Assembly: GCA_017163975.1 (NCBI GenBank) | Contig: JAFFSR010000397.1 | Span: 1,052,501-1,116,500 of the forward strand | Origin: Anastatus disparis | Lineage: Eukaryota > Arthropoda > Insecta > Hymenoptera > Eupelmidae | DNA length: 64,000 nt | Reading direction: 5' to 3' | In this document: in pieces, positions 38,886-49,675 of the stretch | How the letters are laid out: the number at the start of each line of letters is the position of its first letter | How positions within the stretch are numbered: position 1 is the first letter of the stretch | Made by a program: the position numbers and the translations under genes | The notes under the pieces: generated by a model | Database searches by the model: none | Seen by the model: the letters and a program-made list of their open reading frames with translations, nothing else | Told to the model about the DNA's origin: nothing

Positions 38886-39335
38886 ATTTTTTAACAAAAA
38901 ACAAAACCGACTTAAAAAAAATGCACTAAAAAGTTACAAATAATCTTCAATAATTATACGCATACTACGCATCTAACTCAACACATGAGTAGCACACATT
39001 TTATAGATTATCTAATCATTTGTAAACAGCACCAACAAACTATATTTTTTTTTTATTCACGAAAAAATGTTTTCGAAGTCGGCGTCAAGTTGTTAAATTG
39101 TTCTGCACAGATGTAGAATTTGACGCCGACTTCGAAAATATTTTTTTGTGAATTAAAAAAAAATATAATTTGTTGGTGCTGTTTACAAATGATTAGATAA
39201 TCTATAAAATGTTTGCTACACATGTGTTGAGTTAGATGCGTAGAATGCGTATAATTCTTGAAAATCAAAAATTATTTGTAACTTTTTAGTGCATTTTTTA
39301 AAAATCGGTTTTGTTTTTTGTTAAAAAATTTTTTT
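38886..39335. mobile_element. 450 bp palindromic element
   Basis: Outer arms AATTTTTTAACAAAAAACAA / its complement near 39335. The arms meet around 39095 with GAAGTCGGCGTCAA / TTGACGCCGACTTC close to the centre. No ORF. The outer motif AAGTCGGTTTTG recurs in the 44-45 kb units. Confidence 0.75.
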
Positions 39336-39519
39336 TTGAAGTCGGTTTTGTTTTCTGTTAAAAAGTTTTTTTTATTGAAAAATTTTTATTTTCTATCTTC
39401 TAGTGGATCCCCTTACTAAAAACGCAAATATAAGTCGACCCACTAATTACATTAAACTTTCATTACACAGCCACACGAAAAAAAAAATGTCAAAACCCAC
39501 GGATCAGACCATATATACC

Positions 39520-40200
39520 TTATGTTTTTGAGGTCGCTGATTCCGAATCCGTGGTCCATTTGACCCCATCACCTCAGGGTCAAGGTCAGGTCAAGGTCAA
39601 ATTTCCAAAATTAACGGCAACCAAGGTTTAACAGTATACATATATGTTTTTGAGGTCGCTGATTCCGAATCCGTGGTCCATTTGACCCCATCACTTCAGG
39701 GTCAAGGTCAGGTCAAGGTCAAATTTCCAAAATTAACGGCAACCAAGGTTTAACAGTATACATATATGTTTTTGAGGTCGCTGATTCCGAATCCGTGGTC
39801 CATTTGACCCCATCACCTCAGGGTCAAGGTTAGGTCAAGGTCAAATTTACAAAATTAATGGCAACCAAGGTTTAACAGTATACATATATGTTTTTGAGGT
39901 CGCTGATTCCGAATCCGTGGTCCATTTGACCCCATCACCTCAGGGTCAAGGTCAGGTCAAGGTCAAATTTACAAAATTAACGGCAACCAAGGTTTAACAG
40001 TATACATATATGTTTTTGAGGTCGCTGATTCCGAATCCGTGGTCCATGTGACCCCATCACCTTAGGGTCAAGGTCAGGTCAAGGTCAAATTTACAAAATT
40101 AACGGCAACCAAGGTTTAACAGTATACATATATTTTTTTGGGGTCGCCGAATCCGAATCCGTGGTCCGTTTGACTCCATCACCTCATAGTGAAGGTTATT
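39520..40200. repeat. ~120 bp satellite, left arm (five units plus remnant)
   Basis: Units contain GAGGTCGCTGATTCCGAATC, GGTCCATTTGACCCCATCAC, TCAAGGTCAGGTCAAGGTCA and AACCAAGGTTTAACAGTATA. The TCAAGGTCA nonamer is doubled in most units. Confidence 0.95.
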
Positions 40201-40251
40201 TGAAGGTAAAATCGATAAAATTCTTGTAAAACAAACCAAACTTCATGCCAT

Positions 40252-41670
40252 TTATTTTTCCTTACTATACCTTACACGTTTCTCATCAAATGATCGGTGC
40301 AAAGGGTCCTTTTTACGTTTTTTCCCAGTAGTTTTACAATCTCTTTTCAACATCCAGCAGTAGTCGGCCAGCATACTAGCATCCCATCTACCTTGATAAC
40401 GCTTCTCCATTACTTTAATGTCTTGGTGAAAACGCTCTCCCTGTTCTTCGCTATAATCGCCACAGTTTTCAGGAAAACTATCCAAGTGATTGTGCAGAAA
40501 ATGTAGTTTGTAATTCATTAGGCAACCCGTATTCCCATAGTTCTCAACCATTTTAGATACAATTACTTTGTAATTTGGGCTTCTGCGATTACCCAAAAAG
40601 TTTTCAGTAACTTCCTTAAAGCTAAGCCATGCAGCTTTCTCAATGTTTGTCATGGAACTAATGAACTGGTCATCAGCCATCATTTTTCTAATTTCAGGAC
40701 CGTCAAAAATACCTTTCTTCAATTTTGCATCCGATTTACTTGGAAATTTACTTTCTAAGTATTTGAAGCACTGGCTATCTTTATCCAAAGCTTTAACGAA
40801 TTGTTTCATCACACCAAGTTTTATGTGTAATGGAGGAATGAGAACTCTTTTCGGATCAACCAATGGAGTAGCTATAACGTTACTCTTTCCGACTTCGAGA
40901 GATTTTCTTTCAGGCCATTTATGATTTGTTTAGTGCTTTGCACGGTCTCTACTATCCCATAAGCACAAGAAACATGGCGTCTTTGTAAATCCAGACTGCT
41001 GTCCTAACAATATTCCAGAAACTTCCAAATCACCACATATCCGCCATTTATGCTTATCATACTGAATATTTTGTATTATAATTTTGAGATTATCGTATGT
41101 TTCCTTCATTGTAGTGGAGTGCGCTATAGGAACTGAGGCATAGTGGTTGCTATTGTGTAGTAATACGGCTTTTAAATTTCTTTTTGATGAATCTATGAAC
41201 AATCTCCATTCTTCGTCTTTATACACATTAGGTTTAATTTCATTCATTAACCCTTTTACGTCTTTACAATATACTATTTTATCACCATTATGATTCATTT
41301 CTTCAAAGTATGGTTCGAAACTTTTGCTTCTTGTTCTGTAAAAAGATACTTTAGTAGATTTTGCCAACTGATTCATGCCTTTTAAAGCTGAAGCTAAATG
41401 TTCTGCTCCATCTTTAGGTAAGTTAAGCTCTCTAACTAGGTCGTTTAGTTTATCTTGAGTCCATAACTTTACGCTTTTGTCTTTTTGGCCCGCTGGAAGG
41501 AAAATATCGTCATCGTCATCATCATCATCATCTGCAGTTTCTTCATTACTATCACTTTCATCGAAATGTCTTCGAAATATTTGCGGGGTGAATACTCCGC
41601 AGACAAAACAAAAAAGTTTAGAATTTTTTGTGCAAATATGCCCTTGAGATGTAGAAGGTAAATTTTCCAT
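40252..41670 (-). pseudogene. CMC/CACTA-like transposase, left-arm copy, one in-frame TAA
   Basis: First ATG at 41670 (MENLPSTSQGHICTKN); the frame is open a little further up only from a GTG. A Cys-rich start (CTKNSKLFCFVCG) is followed by an acidic D-run, a basic helical region, then FIDSSKR, RICGDLEV, LGQQSGF, CFLCLWDSR, and after the stop PPLHIKLG, IFDGPEIR and GERFHQD. TAA at 40930-40932 replaces the Tyr codon present in the right arm. Candidate catalytic residues are D of FIDSS, D of CGDL and E of GERFHQ, inferred. This copy keeps the N-terminal region that the right arm lacks. Confidence 0.75.
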
Positions 41671-42299
41671 AATTTTCAGTATAACCCCGCACGTTAGGGA
41701 TCCTGGTTTGATCGCAGGTGAGTCCACTGTCCCGGAGGTGCTAACTCTTATACCTCTCCGGGGCTAAGTATAAGAGCTTTCCGACTTTGACAAGGACAGT
41801 GTCAACTCGTCGTCGGATACACTACAGCTTCATCCTCACACCCTAACGCCCCCCTGCGAGGCAGTGCGCTTCCACTGGCATCGTTACCCCGACAAACTTA
41901 TGAGCGGATCATTCCACACATCCCCGTTTGGGGCAGTGTCATCGTCACAGTTTTTGTCGAGGAAGCAGGTGAAGGCTACGTTGACGAAAAAAATTCAGGT
42001 TTAATTTTTTCTTATTCATTTAACCGTACATTTGTACAATTAGAAAATGCATGCTTACTTTCTACACAATTCTTCACGTATATCACAGAACACTCTTATG
42101 CAATTTGAAATTGTATAATGTACGATCTCACAAATAAGAGAAAATTAAATATGATCTTTTGTTCTTCAAAGTAGCCTTGTATTAAGATGAAATTAATCAA
42201 TATTGTACTAAAATTCGCAGATACCGTGGTTTAGGTTTGTTTTGCATAAATCTAGTACATTTCACCTTGAAATTACCTTTACTCAATGTAGCGAGTCCT
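41671..42299. other. Unpaired central spacer of the inverted-arm element
   Basis: 41690-41990 is GC-rich compared with its surroundings (CCCGGAGGTGCTAACTC, CCCCTGCGAGGCAGTGCG) and contains GGTTTGATCGC, which is B-box-like; the rest (42000-42299) is AT-rich. No gene. It could contain a short inserted repeat. Confidence 0.4.
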
Positions 42300-43609
42300 A
42301 TGAAAGTGATAGTAATGAAGAAACTGCAGATGATGATGATGATGACGATGACGATATTTTCCTTCCAGCGGGCCAAAAAGACAAAAGCGTAAAGTTATGG
42401 ACTCAAGATAAACTAAACGACCTAGTTAGAGAGCTTAACTTACCTAAAGATGGAGCAGAACATTTAGCTTCAGCTTTAAAAGGCATGAATCAGTTGGCAA
42501 AATCTACTAAAGTATCTTTTTACAGAACAAGAAGCAAAAGTTTCGAACCATACTTTAAAGAAATGAATCATAATGGTGATAAAATAGTATATTGTAAAGA
42601 CGTAAAAGGGTTAATGAATGAAATTAAACCTAATGTGTATAAAGACGAAGAATGAAGATTGTTCATAGATTCATCAAAAAGAAGTTTAAAAGCCGTATTA
42701 CTACACAATAGCAACCACTATGCCTCAGTTCCTATAGCGCACTCCACTACAATGAAGGAAACATACGATAATCTCAAAATTATAATACAAAATATTCAGA
42801 ATGATAAGCATAAATGGCGGATATGTGGTGATTTGAAAGTTTCTGGAATATTGTTAGGACCGCAGTCTGGATTTACAAAGACGCCATGTTTCTTGTGCTT
42901 ATGGGATAGTAGAGACCGTGCAAAGCACTATACAAATCATAAATGGCCTGAAAGAAAATCTCTCGAAGTCGGAAAGAGTAACGTTATAGCTACTCCATTG
43001 GTTGATCCGAAAAGAGTTCTCATTCCTCCATTACACATAAAACTTGGTGTGATGAAACAATTCGTTAAAGCTTTAGATAAAGATAGCCAGTGCTTCAAAT
43101 ACTTGGAAAGTAAATTTCCAAGTAAATCAGATGCAAAATTGAAGGAAGGTATTTTTGACGGTCCTGAAATTAGAAAAATGATGGCTGATGACCAGTTCAT
43201 TAGTTCCATGACAAACATTGAGAAAGCTGCATGGCTTAGCTTTAAGGAAGTTACTGAAAACTTTTTGGGTAATAGCAGAAGCCCAAATTACAAAGTAATT
43301 GTATCTAAAATGGTTGAGAACTATGGGAATACGGGTTGCCTAATGAATTACAAACTACATTTTCTGCACAATCACTTGGATAGTTTTCCTGAAAACTGTG
43401 GCGATTATAGCGAAGAACAGGGAGAGCGTTTTCACCAAGACATTAAAGTAATGGAGAAGCGTTATCAAGGTAGATGGGATGCTAGTATGCTGGCCGACTA
43501 CTGCTGGATGTTAAAAAGAGATTGTAAAACTACTGGGAAAAAACGTAAAAAGGACCCTTTGCACCGATCATTTGATGAGAAACGTGTAAGGTATAGTAAG
43601 GAAAAATAA
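42295..43609 (+). pseudogene. CMC/CACTA-like transposase, right-arm copy, one in-frame TGA, N terminus missing
   Basis: Homology to the left-arm gene starts at about 42300 (ESDSNEETADDDD). TGA at 42653-42655 replaces the Trp codon of the left arm (EEWRLFIDSS there). The remainder is open to 43609: FIDSSKR, ICGDLKV, CFLCLWDSR, PPLHIKLG, IFDGPEIR, GERFHQD and a basic tail. The left-arm stop position is Tyr here. Frame upstream of 42300 is unrelated to the family, so the N-terminal Cys-rich segment is lost. Confidence 0.75.
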
Positions 43610-43669
43610 ATGGCATGAAGTTTGGTTTGTTTTACAAGAATTTTGTCGATTTTACCTTCAAATAACCTT

Positions 43670-44225
43670 CACTATGAGGTGATGGAGTCAAACAGACCAC
43701 GGATTCGGATTCGGCAACCCCAAAAACATATATGTATACTGTTAAACCTTGGTTGCCGTTAATTTTGGAAATTTGACCTTGACCTGACCTTGACCCTAAG
43801 GTGATGGGGTCAAATGGACCACAGGTTCGGAATCAGCGACCTCAAAAACATATATGTATACTGTTAAACCTTGGTTGCCGTTAATTTTGTAAATTTGACC
43901 TCGACCTGACCTTGACCCTGAGGTGATGGGGTCAAATGGACGACGGATTCGAAATCAGCGACCTCAAAAACATATATGTATACTGTTAAACCTTGGTTGC
44001 CGTTAATTTTGGAAATTTGACCTTGACCTGACCTTGACCCTGAGGTGATGGGGTCAAATGGACCACGGATTCGGAATCAGCGACCTTAAAAACATATATG
44101 TATACTGTTAAACCTTGGTTGCCGTTAATTTTGGAAATTTGACCTTGACCTAACCTTGACCCTGAGGTGATGGGGTCAAATGGACCACGGATTCGGAATC
44201 AGCGACTTCAAAAACATAAGGTATA
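43670..44225. repeat. ~120 bp satellite, right arm (four units plus partial)
   Basis: Reverse-complement counterpart of 39520-40200 with one unit fewer. TGACCTTGA appears once or twice per unit. Confidence 0.95.
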
Positions 44226-44274
44226 TATGGTCTGATCCGTGGGTTTTGACATTTTTTTTTGTGTGGCTGTGTTA

Positions 44275-44406
44275 TTAATTCATAACGCATGCATTAGTAC
44301 ACCACCAAGCAATATATAGCAGGAAAGAAAGAAGGCTCAACAGCACAGTGTCGTTATGTGTGCATGTATACATATTTAAGCTCAGGTAAGAGAGAGAGAA
44401 AGGGGT

Positions 44407-44446
<40 letters not shown>

Positions 44447-44840
44447 CAAAACTCCCAGTTTTCTTAATTTGATAATTGGGTAATACAAATCGAATATTGG
44501 CCCAATTATTATAGGAGACGTATGGAACCTTCCTGCAGACATTCTCTATCAGATAAGAAAAAGTTATTTCGAACCGGTTAAGAAATGATGGAGTTATGAG
44601 GTAACAGACATAAAAAAAAAAAAAAAAAAAATATAGTCGAATTGAGAACCTCCTCCTTTTTGAAGTCGGTTAAAAAAAAATTCAGTCGAATTGAGAAGCT
44701 CTTCCTTTTTGAAGTCGGTTAAAAAGAATATTATCTTATATCTTATATTATATTAAAGTGAAACCACTCTTTTCTCCGGTTCTTCGGTTCTCCGGTTCTC
44801 CAGTTCTCCGGTTCTCCGGTTCTCCGGTTCTCCGCCTTTT
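44275..44840. repeat. Duplicated unit 1 (continues from 39318-39465)
   Basis: Matches 45318-45822: GCATGCATTAGTACACCACC, AGCAATATATAG, GAAGGCTCAACAGCACAGTG, a (GA)n tract at 44390-44444, GGCCCAATTATTATAGGA, an A20 run, GAACCTCCTCCTTTTTGAAG, then (TTCTCCGG)n at 44775-44836. The 4.8 kb element is inserted in this copy. Confidence 0.85.
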
Positions 44841-44844
44841 TTAA

Positions 44845-45196
44845 ATGTGTCTTTCTTGGGCCTTATATTTTTTTAGACCTTATATTTTCTTGGGCCTTTT
44901 ATTTTCTTGGGCCTTTTATTTTCTTGGGCCTTATATTTTCTTGGGCCTCATATTTTCTTGGGCCTTATATTTTCTTGGGCATTATAATTTTCTCGGGCAT
45001 TATAATTTTCTTGGGCCTTATATTTTCTTGGGCATTATAATTTTCTCGGGCATTATAATTTTCTTGGGCCTTGTAATTTTTTGGACTCAATATTTTTTTG
45101 GGCCTAATATTTTTTTGGACTCAATATTTTTTTGGGCCCAATATTTTTTCCGTCTCTATATTTTTGAGCCTTATTTTTTTTGGGCCTTATTTTTTT
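44845..45196. repeat. 17 bp minisatellite, array 1
   Basis: Unit CTTGGGCCTTATATTTT with variants. About 20 units. The 144 aa hydrophobic frame (LGPYIFLGLIFSWA) is the repeat translated and not a protein gene. Confidence 0.95.
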
Positions 45197-45822
45197 TTAA
45201 GTCGGTTTTGTTTTTTGTTAAAAAGTTTTGTTTATTGAAAAATTTTTATTTTCTATATTCTAGTGAATCCCCTTACTAAAAACGCAAATATAGGTAGACC
45301 CACTAATTACATTAAATTTTCATTATTAATTCATAATGCATGCATTAGTACACCACCAAGCAATATATAGAAGGAAAAAAAGAAGGCTCAACAGCACAGT
45401 GTCGTTATTTGTGCATGTATACATATTCAAGCTCAGGTAAGAGAGAGAAAGAGAGAGGGAGGGAGAGAGAGAGAGAGAGAGAGAGAGAAAACAAAACTTC
45501 CAGTTTTCTTAATTTGATAATTGGGTCATACAAACCGAATATTGGCCCAATAATTATAGGACACGTATGGGACCTTCTTGCAGACATTCTCTATCAGATA
45601 AGAAAAAGTTTTTTCGAATCGGTTAAGAAATGACGGAGTTATAAGGTAACAAACATATAAAAAAAAAAAAAAAAAAATAAAATTCAGTCGAATTGAGAAC
45701 CTCCTCCTTTTTGAAGTCGATTAAAAAGAAGATTATCTCATATCTTATATTATATTAAAGTGAAACCACTTTTTTCTCAGTTTCTCCGGTTCTCCGGTTC
45801 TCCAGTTCTCCGGTTCTCCGCA
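45197..45822. repeat. Duplicated unit 2
   Basis: Direct copy of unit 1 without the 4.8 kb insertion. It supplies the empty target site at 45310-45330. Contains (GA)n at 45436-45488 and an A-run at 45661. Confidence 0.85.
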
Positions 45823-45837
45823 TTTTTTAAATGTGTC

Positions 45838-47010
45838 TTTCTTGGGCCTTATATTTTCTTGGACCTTATATTTTCTTGGGCCTTTTATTTTCTTGGGCCT
45901 TTTATTTTCTTCGGCCTTTTATTTTCTTGGGCCTTTTATTTTCTTGGGCCTTATATTTTCTTGGGCCTCATATTTTCTTGGGCATTATAATTTTCTCGGA
46001 CATTATAATTTTCTTGGGCCTTGTAATTTTTTGGACTCAATATTTTTTTGGGCCCAATATTTTTTCCGTCTCTATATTTTTTGGGCCTTATTTTTTTTGG
46101 GCCTTATATTTTTTTGGAACATATTCTATTGAGCCTTATATTTTCTTGGGCCTTATAATTTTTTGGACTCAATATTTTTTTGGGTCCAATATTTTTTCGG
46201 TCTCTATATTTTTTGGGCCTTATTTTTTTTTGGGCCTTATATTTAATTTAGCCTTATATTTTCTTGGGCCTTATATTTTTTTGGGCTTTACAATTTTTTG
46301 GACTCAATATTTTTTTGGGCCCAACATTTTTTCGGTCTCTATATTTTTTGGGCCTTATATTTTATTGAGCTTAATACTTTCTTGGGCCTCATATTTTTTT
46401 GGGCCCTATAATTTTTTGGACTTAATTTTTTTTTGGGCCCAATATTTTTTCGGTCTCTATATATTTGGGCCTTATATTTTATTAAGCCTTATACTTTTTT
46501 GGGCCTTATATTTTTTTTGGGCCTTATAATTTTCTGGAATCAATATTTTTTTAGGCCCAATATTTTTTCGGTCTCTATATTTTTTGGGCCTTATATTTTA
46601 TCGAGCCTTATACTTTCTTGGGCCTTATATTTTTTTAGGCCTTATATTTTTCTTGACTCAATATTTTTTTGGGCCCAATATTTTTTCGGTCTCTATATTT
46701 TTTGGGCCTTATATTTTCTTGGGCCCTAATTTTTTTGGGTCCAATATTTTCTCGGTCTCTATATTTTTTGGGCCTTATATTTTCTTGGGCCTCAATTTTT
46801 TTTGGGCCTTATATTTTATTGAGCCTAATACTTTCTTGGGCCTTATATTTTTTTGGGCCTTATAATTTTTTGGACAATATTTTTTTGGGCCCAATATTTT
46901 TTCGGTCTCTATCTTTTTTGGGCCTTATATTTTCTTGGGCCTTATATTTTCTTGGGCCTTATATTTTCTTGGGCTTTATTTTTTTGATTCTTACATTTTT
47001 TTGGTCAATA
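45838..47010. repeat. 17 bp minisatellite, array 2 (about 68 units)
   Basis: Same unit as array 1, with variants in which GGGCCT alternates with GGACTC or GGTCTC. Long open frames here (up to 232 codons) arise because 17 is not a multiple of 3 and the unit lacks stops in several frames. Confidence 0.95.
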
Positions 47011-47189
47011 TGTTTTCTAACGTAGCGTTTTATCCAAGCCTGTATACTTTTACATTGGATTCTTCAGTGGAGCGTATTTTCATAATGTTTTATACAGGCT
47101 CCGCTCCAGACGCTATAATATGTTTTTTGATTTTAAATGCAATATTTTAACGTCTCATTCTTAGACTAGACATTGCAATTCTAATAGCG

Positions 47190-47640
47190 CATCTCCATAT
47201 GCAGCTGACTTAACAGCATGTCCTCATATGCAGCCGATTAAACAGCGCATCCCAATATGCAGCCGTTTAAATAGCGCATCTCCATATGCAGCCGATTTAA
47301 CAGCGCATCCCAATATGCAGCCGATTCAACAGCGCATCCCAATATGCAGCCGATTCAACAGCGCATCCCAATATGCAGCCAATTCAACATCGCATCCCAA
47401 TATGCAGCCGATTCAACAGCGCATCCCAATATGCAGCCGATTCAATAGCGCATCCCAATATGCAGCCGATTCTACAGCGCATCCTCATATGCAGCCGATT
47501 CTACAGCGCATCCCTATTTGCAGTTGATTCAATAGCGCATTCCCTAATGAAGTCGATTCAATAGCGTATCCTCGTATGCAGCCGATTCAACAGCACGTTT
47601 CCTCATGCAGCCGATTTACCAGCGCGTCCTTGATACAGCT
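47190..47640. repeat. 29 bp minisatellite
   Basis: About 15 copies of a unit with ATCCCAATATGCAGCCGATT and CAACAGCGC. The 99 aa frame through it (MQPIQQRIPICSRFNSAS) is repeat-derived. Confidence 0.95.
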
Positions 47641-47779
47641 GATTCAACTTCATATTAAACTATTTTGAAAGCGTCAGTTGATATTTATTTTTATTAAATA
47701 TCATATATTTTATTATATTTCGAGTTTAACTATTAACACAATCAAAAACATAAATATAAAATACATATTGACATATTCT

Positions 47780-49674
47780 TTATAATATCTCATTATAAAC
47801 AATGTTTTTTGTATATATTGTGTTCTGATCATTTTTATTTTCTCTGTTGACAATAGCGTAGTCACCTAAAAATAATTTTAAATTACTTTTGAATTTCGTC
47901 TTTGAAAGAGCAACATATAATAGCCCATGACTGAAAACTGGTGACGGTAAATAAACACCAACTTTTTCATAAGATTGTCCTTGTGATTTATTCATAGTCA
48001 TTGCGAATCCTAATCTAATAGGAAACTGTTTTCGTTGCATATGGAATGGAATTCCTTCCGTAGATGGAGATAAATTTATTCTCGGAATGAAAACTAATTT
48101 ACCTTTGTTTTGACTAGTTGCTAATTCCACTTAAATGGAATATTTAAGCATTTTTTTTACTATCAAACTTGTTCCATTACGAAGTCCCTCGTTGACATTT
48201 AAATTTTTTAAAAGTATAATGATAGCCCCTTCTTTCAAATGTAATTTATGTGGTAGAAGTCCATTAGGAGTTAACTTATTGAAAATTCTGTAGGTAACAT
48301 AATATCTAAATTTTCTTTGTTATCATCTTCAGCAGTATGAATACTCAAATATTCAACATGGTTTCCTTCCATTGAATACCAAACATTATTATTGATTTCA
48401 GTAACATCATTATTTTTAGGAGCCAAAATAACTTTTTCCGTTATATTCGTATTGTCTATTTTTATTGTTTTTCCGAATATTTCTTTGACAAGATTTTCTT
48501 TAATGATAAAATTATCTGGTATAGCACTTACTTCATTATCATCTTCAAAAACATCGCGGCGTTTTCCTTCTCCGATGTCAAATAACCATTGTTTAAAATT
48601 ATTATCATTATCCGAAACTCGCAGATTTTCATTTAACTTCATTTGCTTACAATTTTGCCATAATAAACTAAATTTAACTGAATTTTCAATAATGTTCATA
48701 CGGCTACCATGTCGTACAATTGGTAATATTTGCCTGAAATCTCCTGATATAATTACAGTTTTACCACCGAAGGGTTGGTTTACATTGCATAAATCTTGAA
48801 AAAGACGATCAACCGCTTCAAAAGCAAATTTTGAAGTCATGGATATTTCATCCCAAATAATTATTTGTGTTTCCTTTAATTGTTTGCCTTCTGCAGAATC
48901 AGGCTTAACATTACAAGTTGTACAATCTGTTATATTTAACGGTAGTTTAAATGTTGTATGCACGGTTTTTCCATCGACTAATGAATTTGCTGCTATACCT
49001 GTCAAAGCTACATTTAGAACATGTATGGTATGATATTTAAAATAAGCCATTAAAACGTTAAGTAAATAACTTTTTCCACTTTCACCTGGTCCATCTATAA
49101 AAATATATTTTTCTTTACTTTGGTTGTTTAAACTTTTTAGTGTAGAGTCAAATATTTGCCTTTGTTTATTATTTAAAGAATGGATGTTTATTTCTAATTC
49201 ATTAAGAATATAATTATTATGATTTAAAATTGTTTCATTATTATCTACTTCTATAAATGTGTTATTGTTAGGTAAATTAAAATCGTTTAATGAAAATCCA
49301 TTGACTTGTAAATTATTTTTAATAACATTCAATGCAAGATTTTCACCTACATTTTTTTCGTATTAAGGGTGGTAAAATTTATCTTTATATTTTTCATATA
49401 AATCTCGTGCACTTATAGGATTATGAAAAACGCAAATAAAAGCAAATAATTCACAAAGAGCATAAGGGAATTTTGTTGAAGATGCTTCTTCCAAGCATCT
49501 ATCCCATTCTTTATCTTCATTAATTAATTTTTTTGCCTTAGCTGCCTCATAAAACGAATTGTACATCACATCATCAACAGTACGCAAAGCTTCAAAAGAC
49601 GTGACTCCTTTAACATGTAATAGTAATAACCTAATAAAATAACGTTCTCTATCTTTCGGATTTACTAAGTACAT
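47780..49674 (-). pseudogene. Helitron helicase (Pif1-like, SF1B), several breaks
   Basis: Walker A GPGESGKSYLL, Walker B IIIWDEISM, motif III GGKTVIISGDFRQILPI, and after breaks AMTMNKSQGQSYEKVG and LYVALSK (motifs V and VI). The upstream part (49363-49674, RERYFIRLLLLHVKGV, FPYALCELFAFICVF) belongs to the Rep-helicase junction. Breaks: TAA 49363-49365, a frameshift near 48283, TAA near 48131. Helitron helicases unwind DNA in rolling-circle transposition. Confidence 0.85.
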
Positions 49675-49675
49675 T

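Larger units (their letters stand above)
39466..44271. mobile_element. 4.8 kb element with ~2 kb inverted arms, each carrying a gene and a satellite; TTA duplication
   Basis: Left arm 39466-41560 and right arm 42300-44271 are near-identical inverted copies; the ends are CACAGCCACAC. The flanking duplicated unit at 45310-45330 shows the empty site (TTTCATTATTAATTC), which gives a 3 bp TTA target duplication (39463-39465 and 44272-44274). Terminal CACAG and a 3 bp duplication suit CMC/CACTA-type elements. Each gene copy has one nonsense change, at different places. The 740 bp centre (41561-42299) is unpaired. Confidence 0.85.

Noticed and set aside
45831..46529. 232-codon open frame of hydrophobic repeats (LGPYIFLGLIFSWA)
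   Set aside because: It is the 17 bp minisatellite read through; similar long frames exist in other registers, and unit structure explains it fully.
47228..47564. Open frames with MQPIQQRIPICS repeats
   Set aside because: Direct translation of the 29 bp minisatellite; no start context or conservation.
47190..47640. Possible CRISPR-like array
   Set aside because: Repeats are contiguous 29 bp tandem units without unique spacers, in a eukaryotic context.
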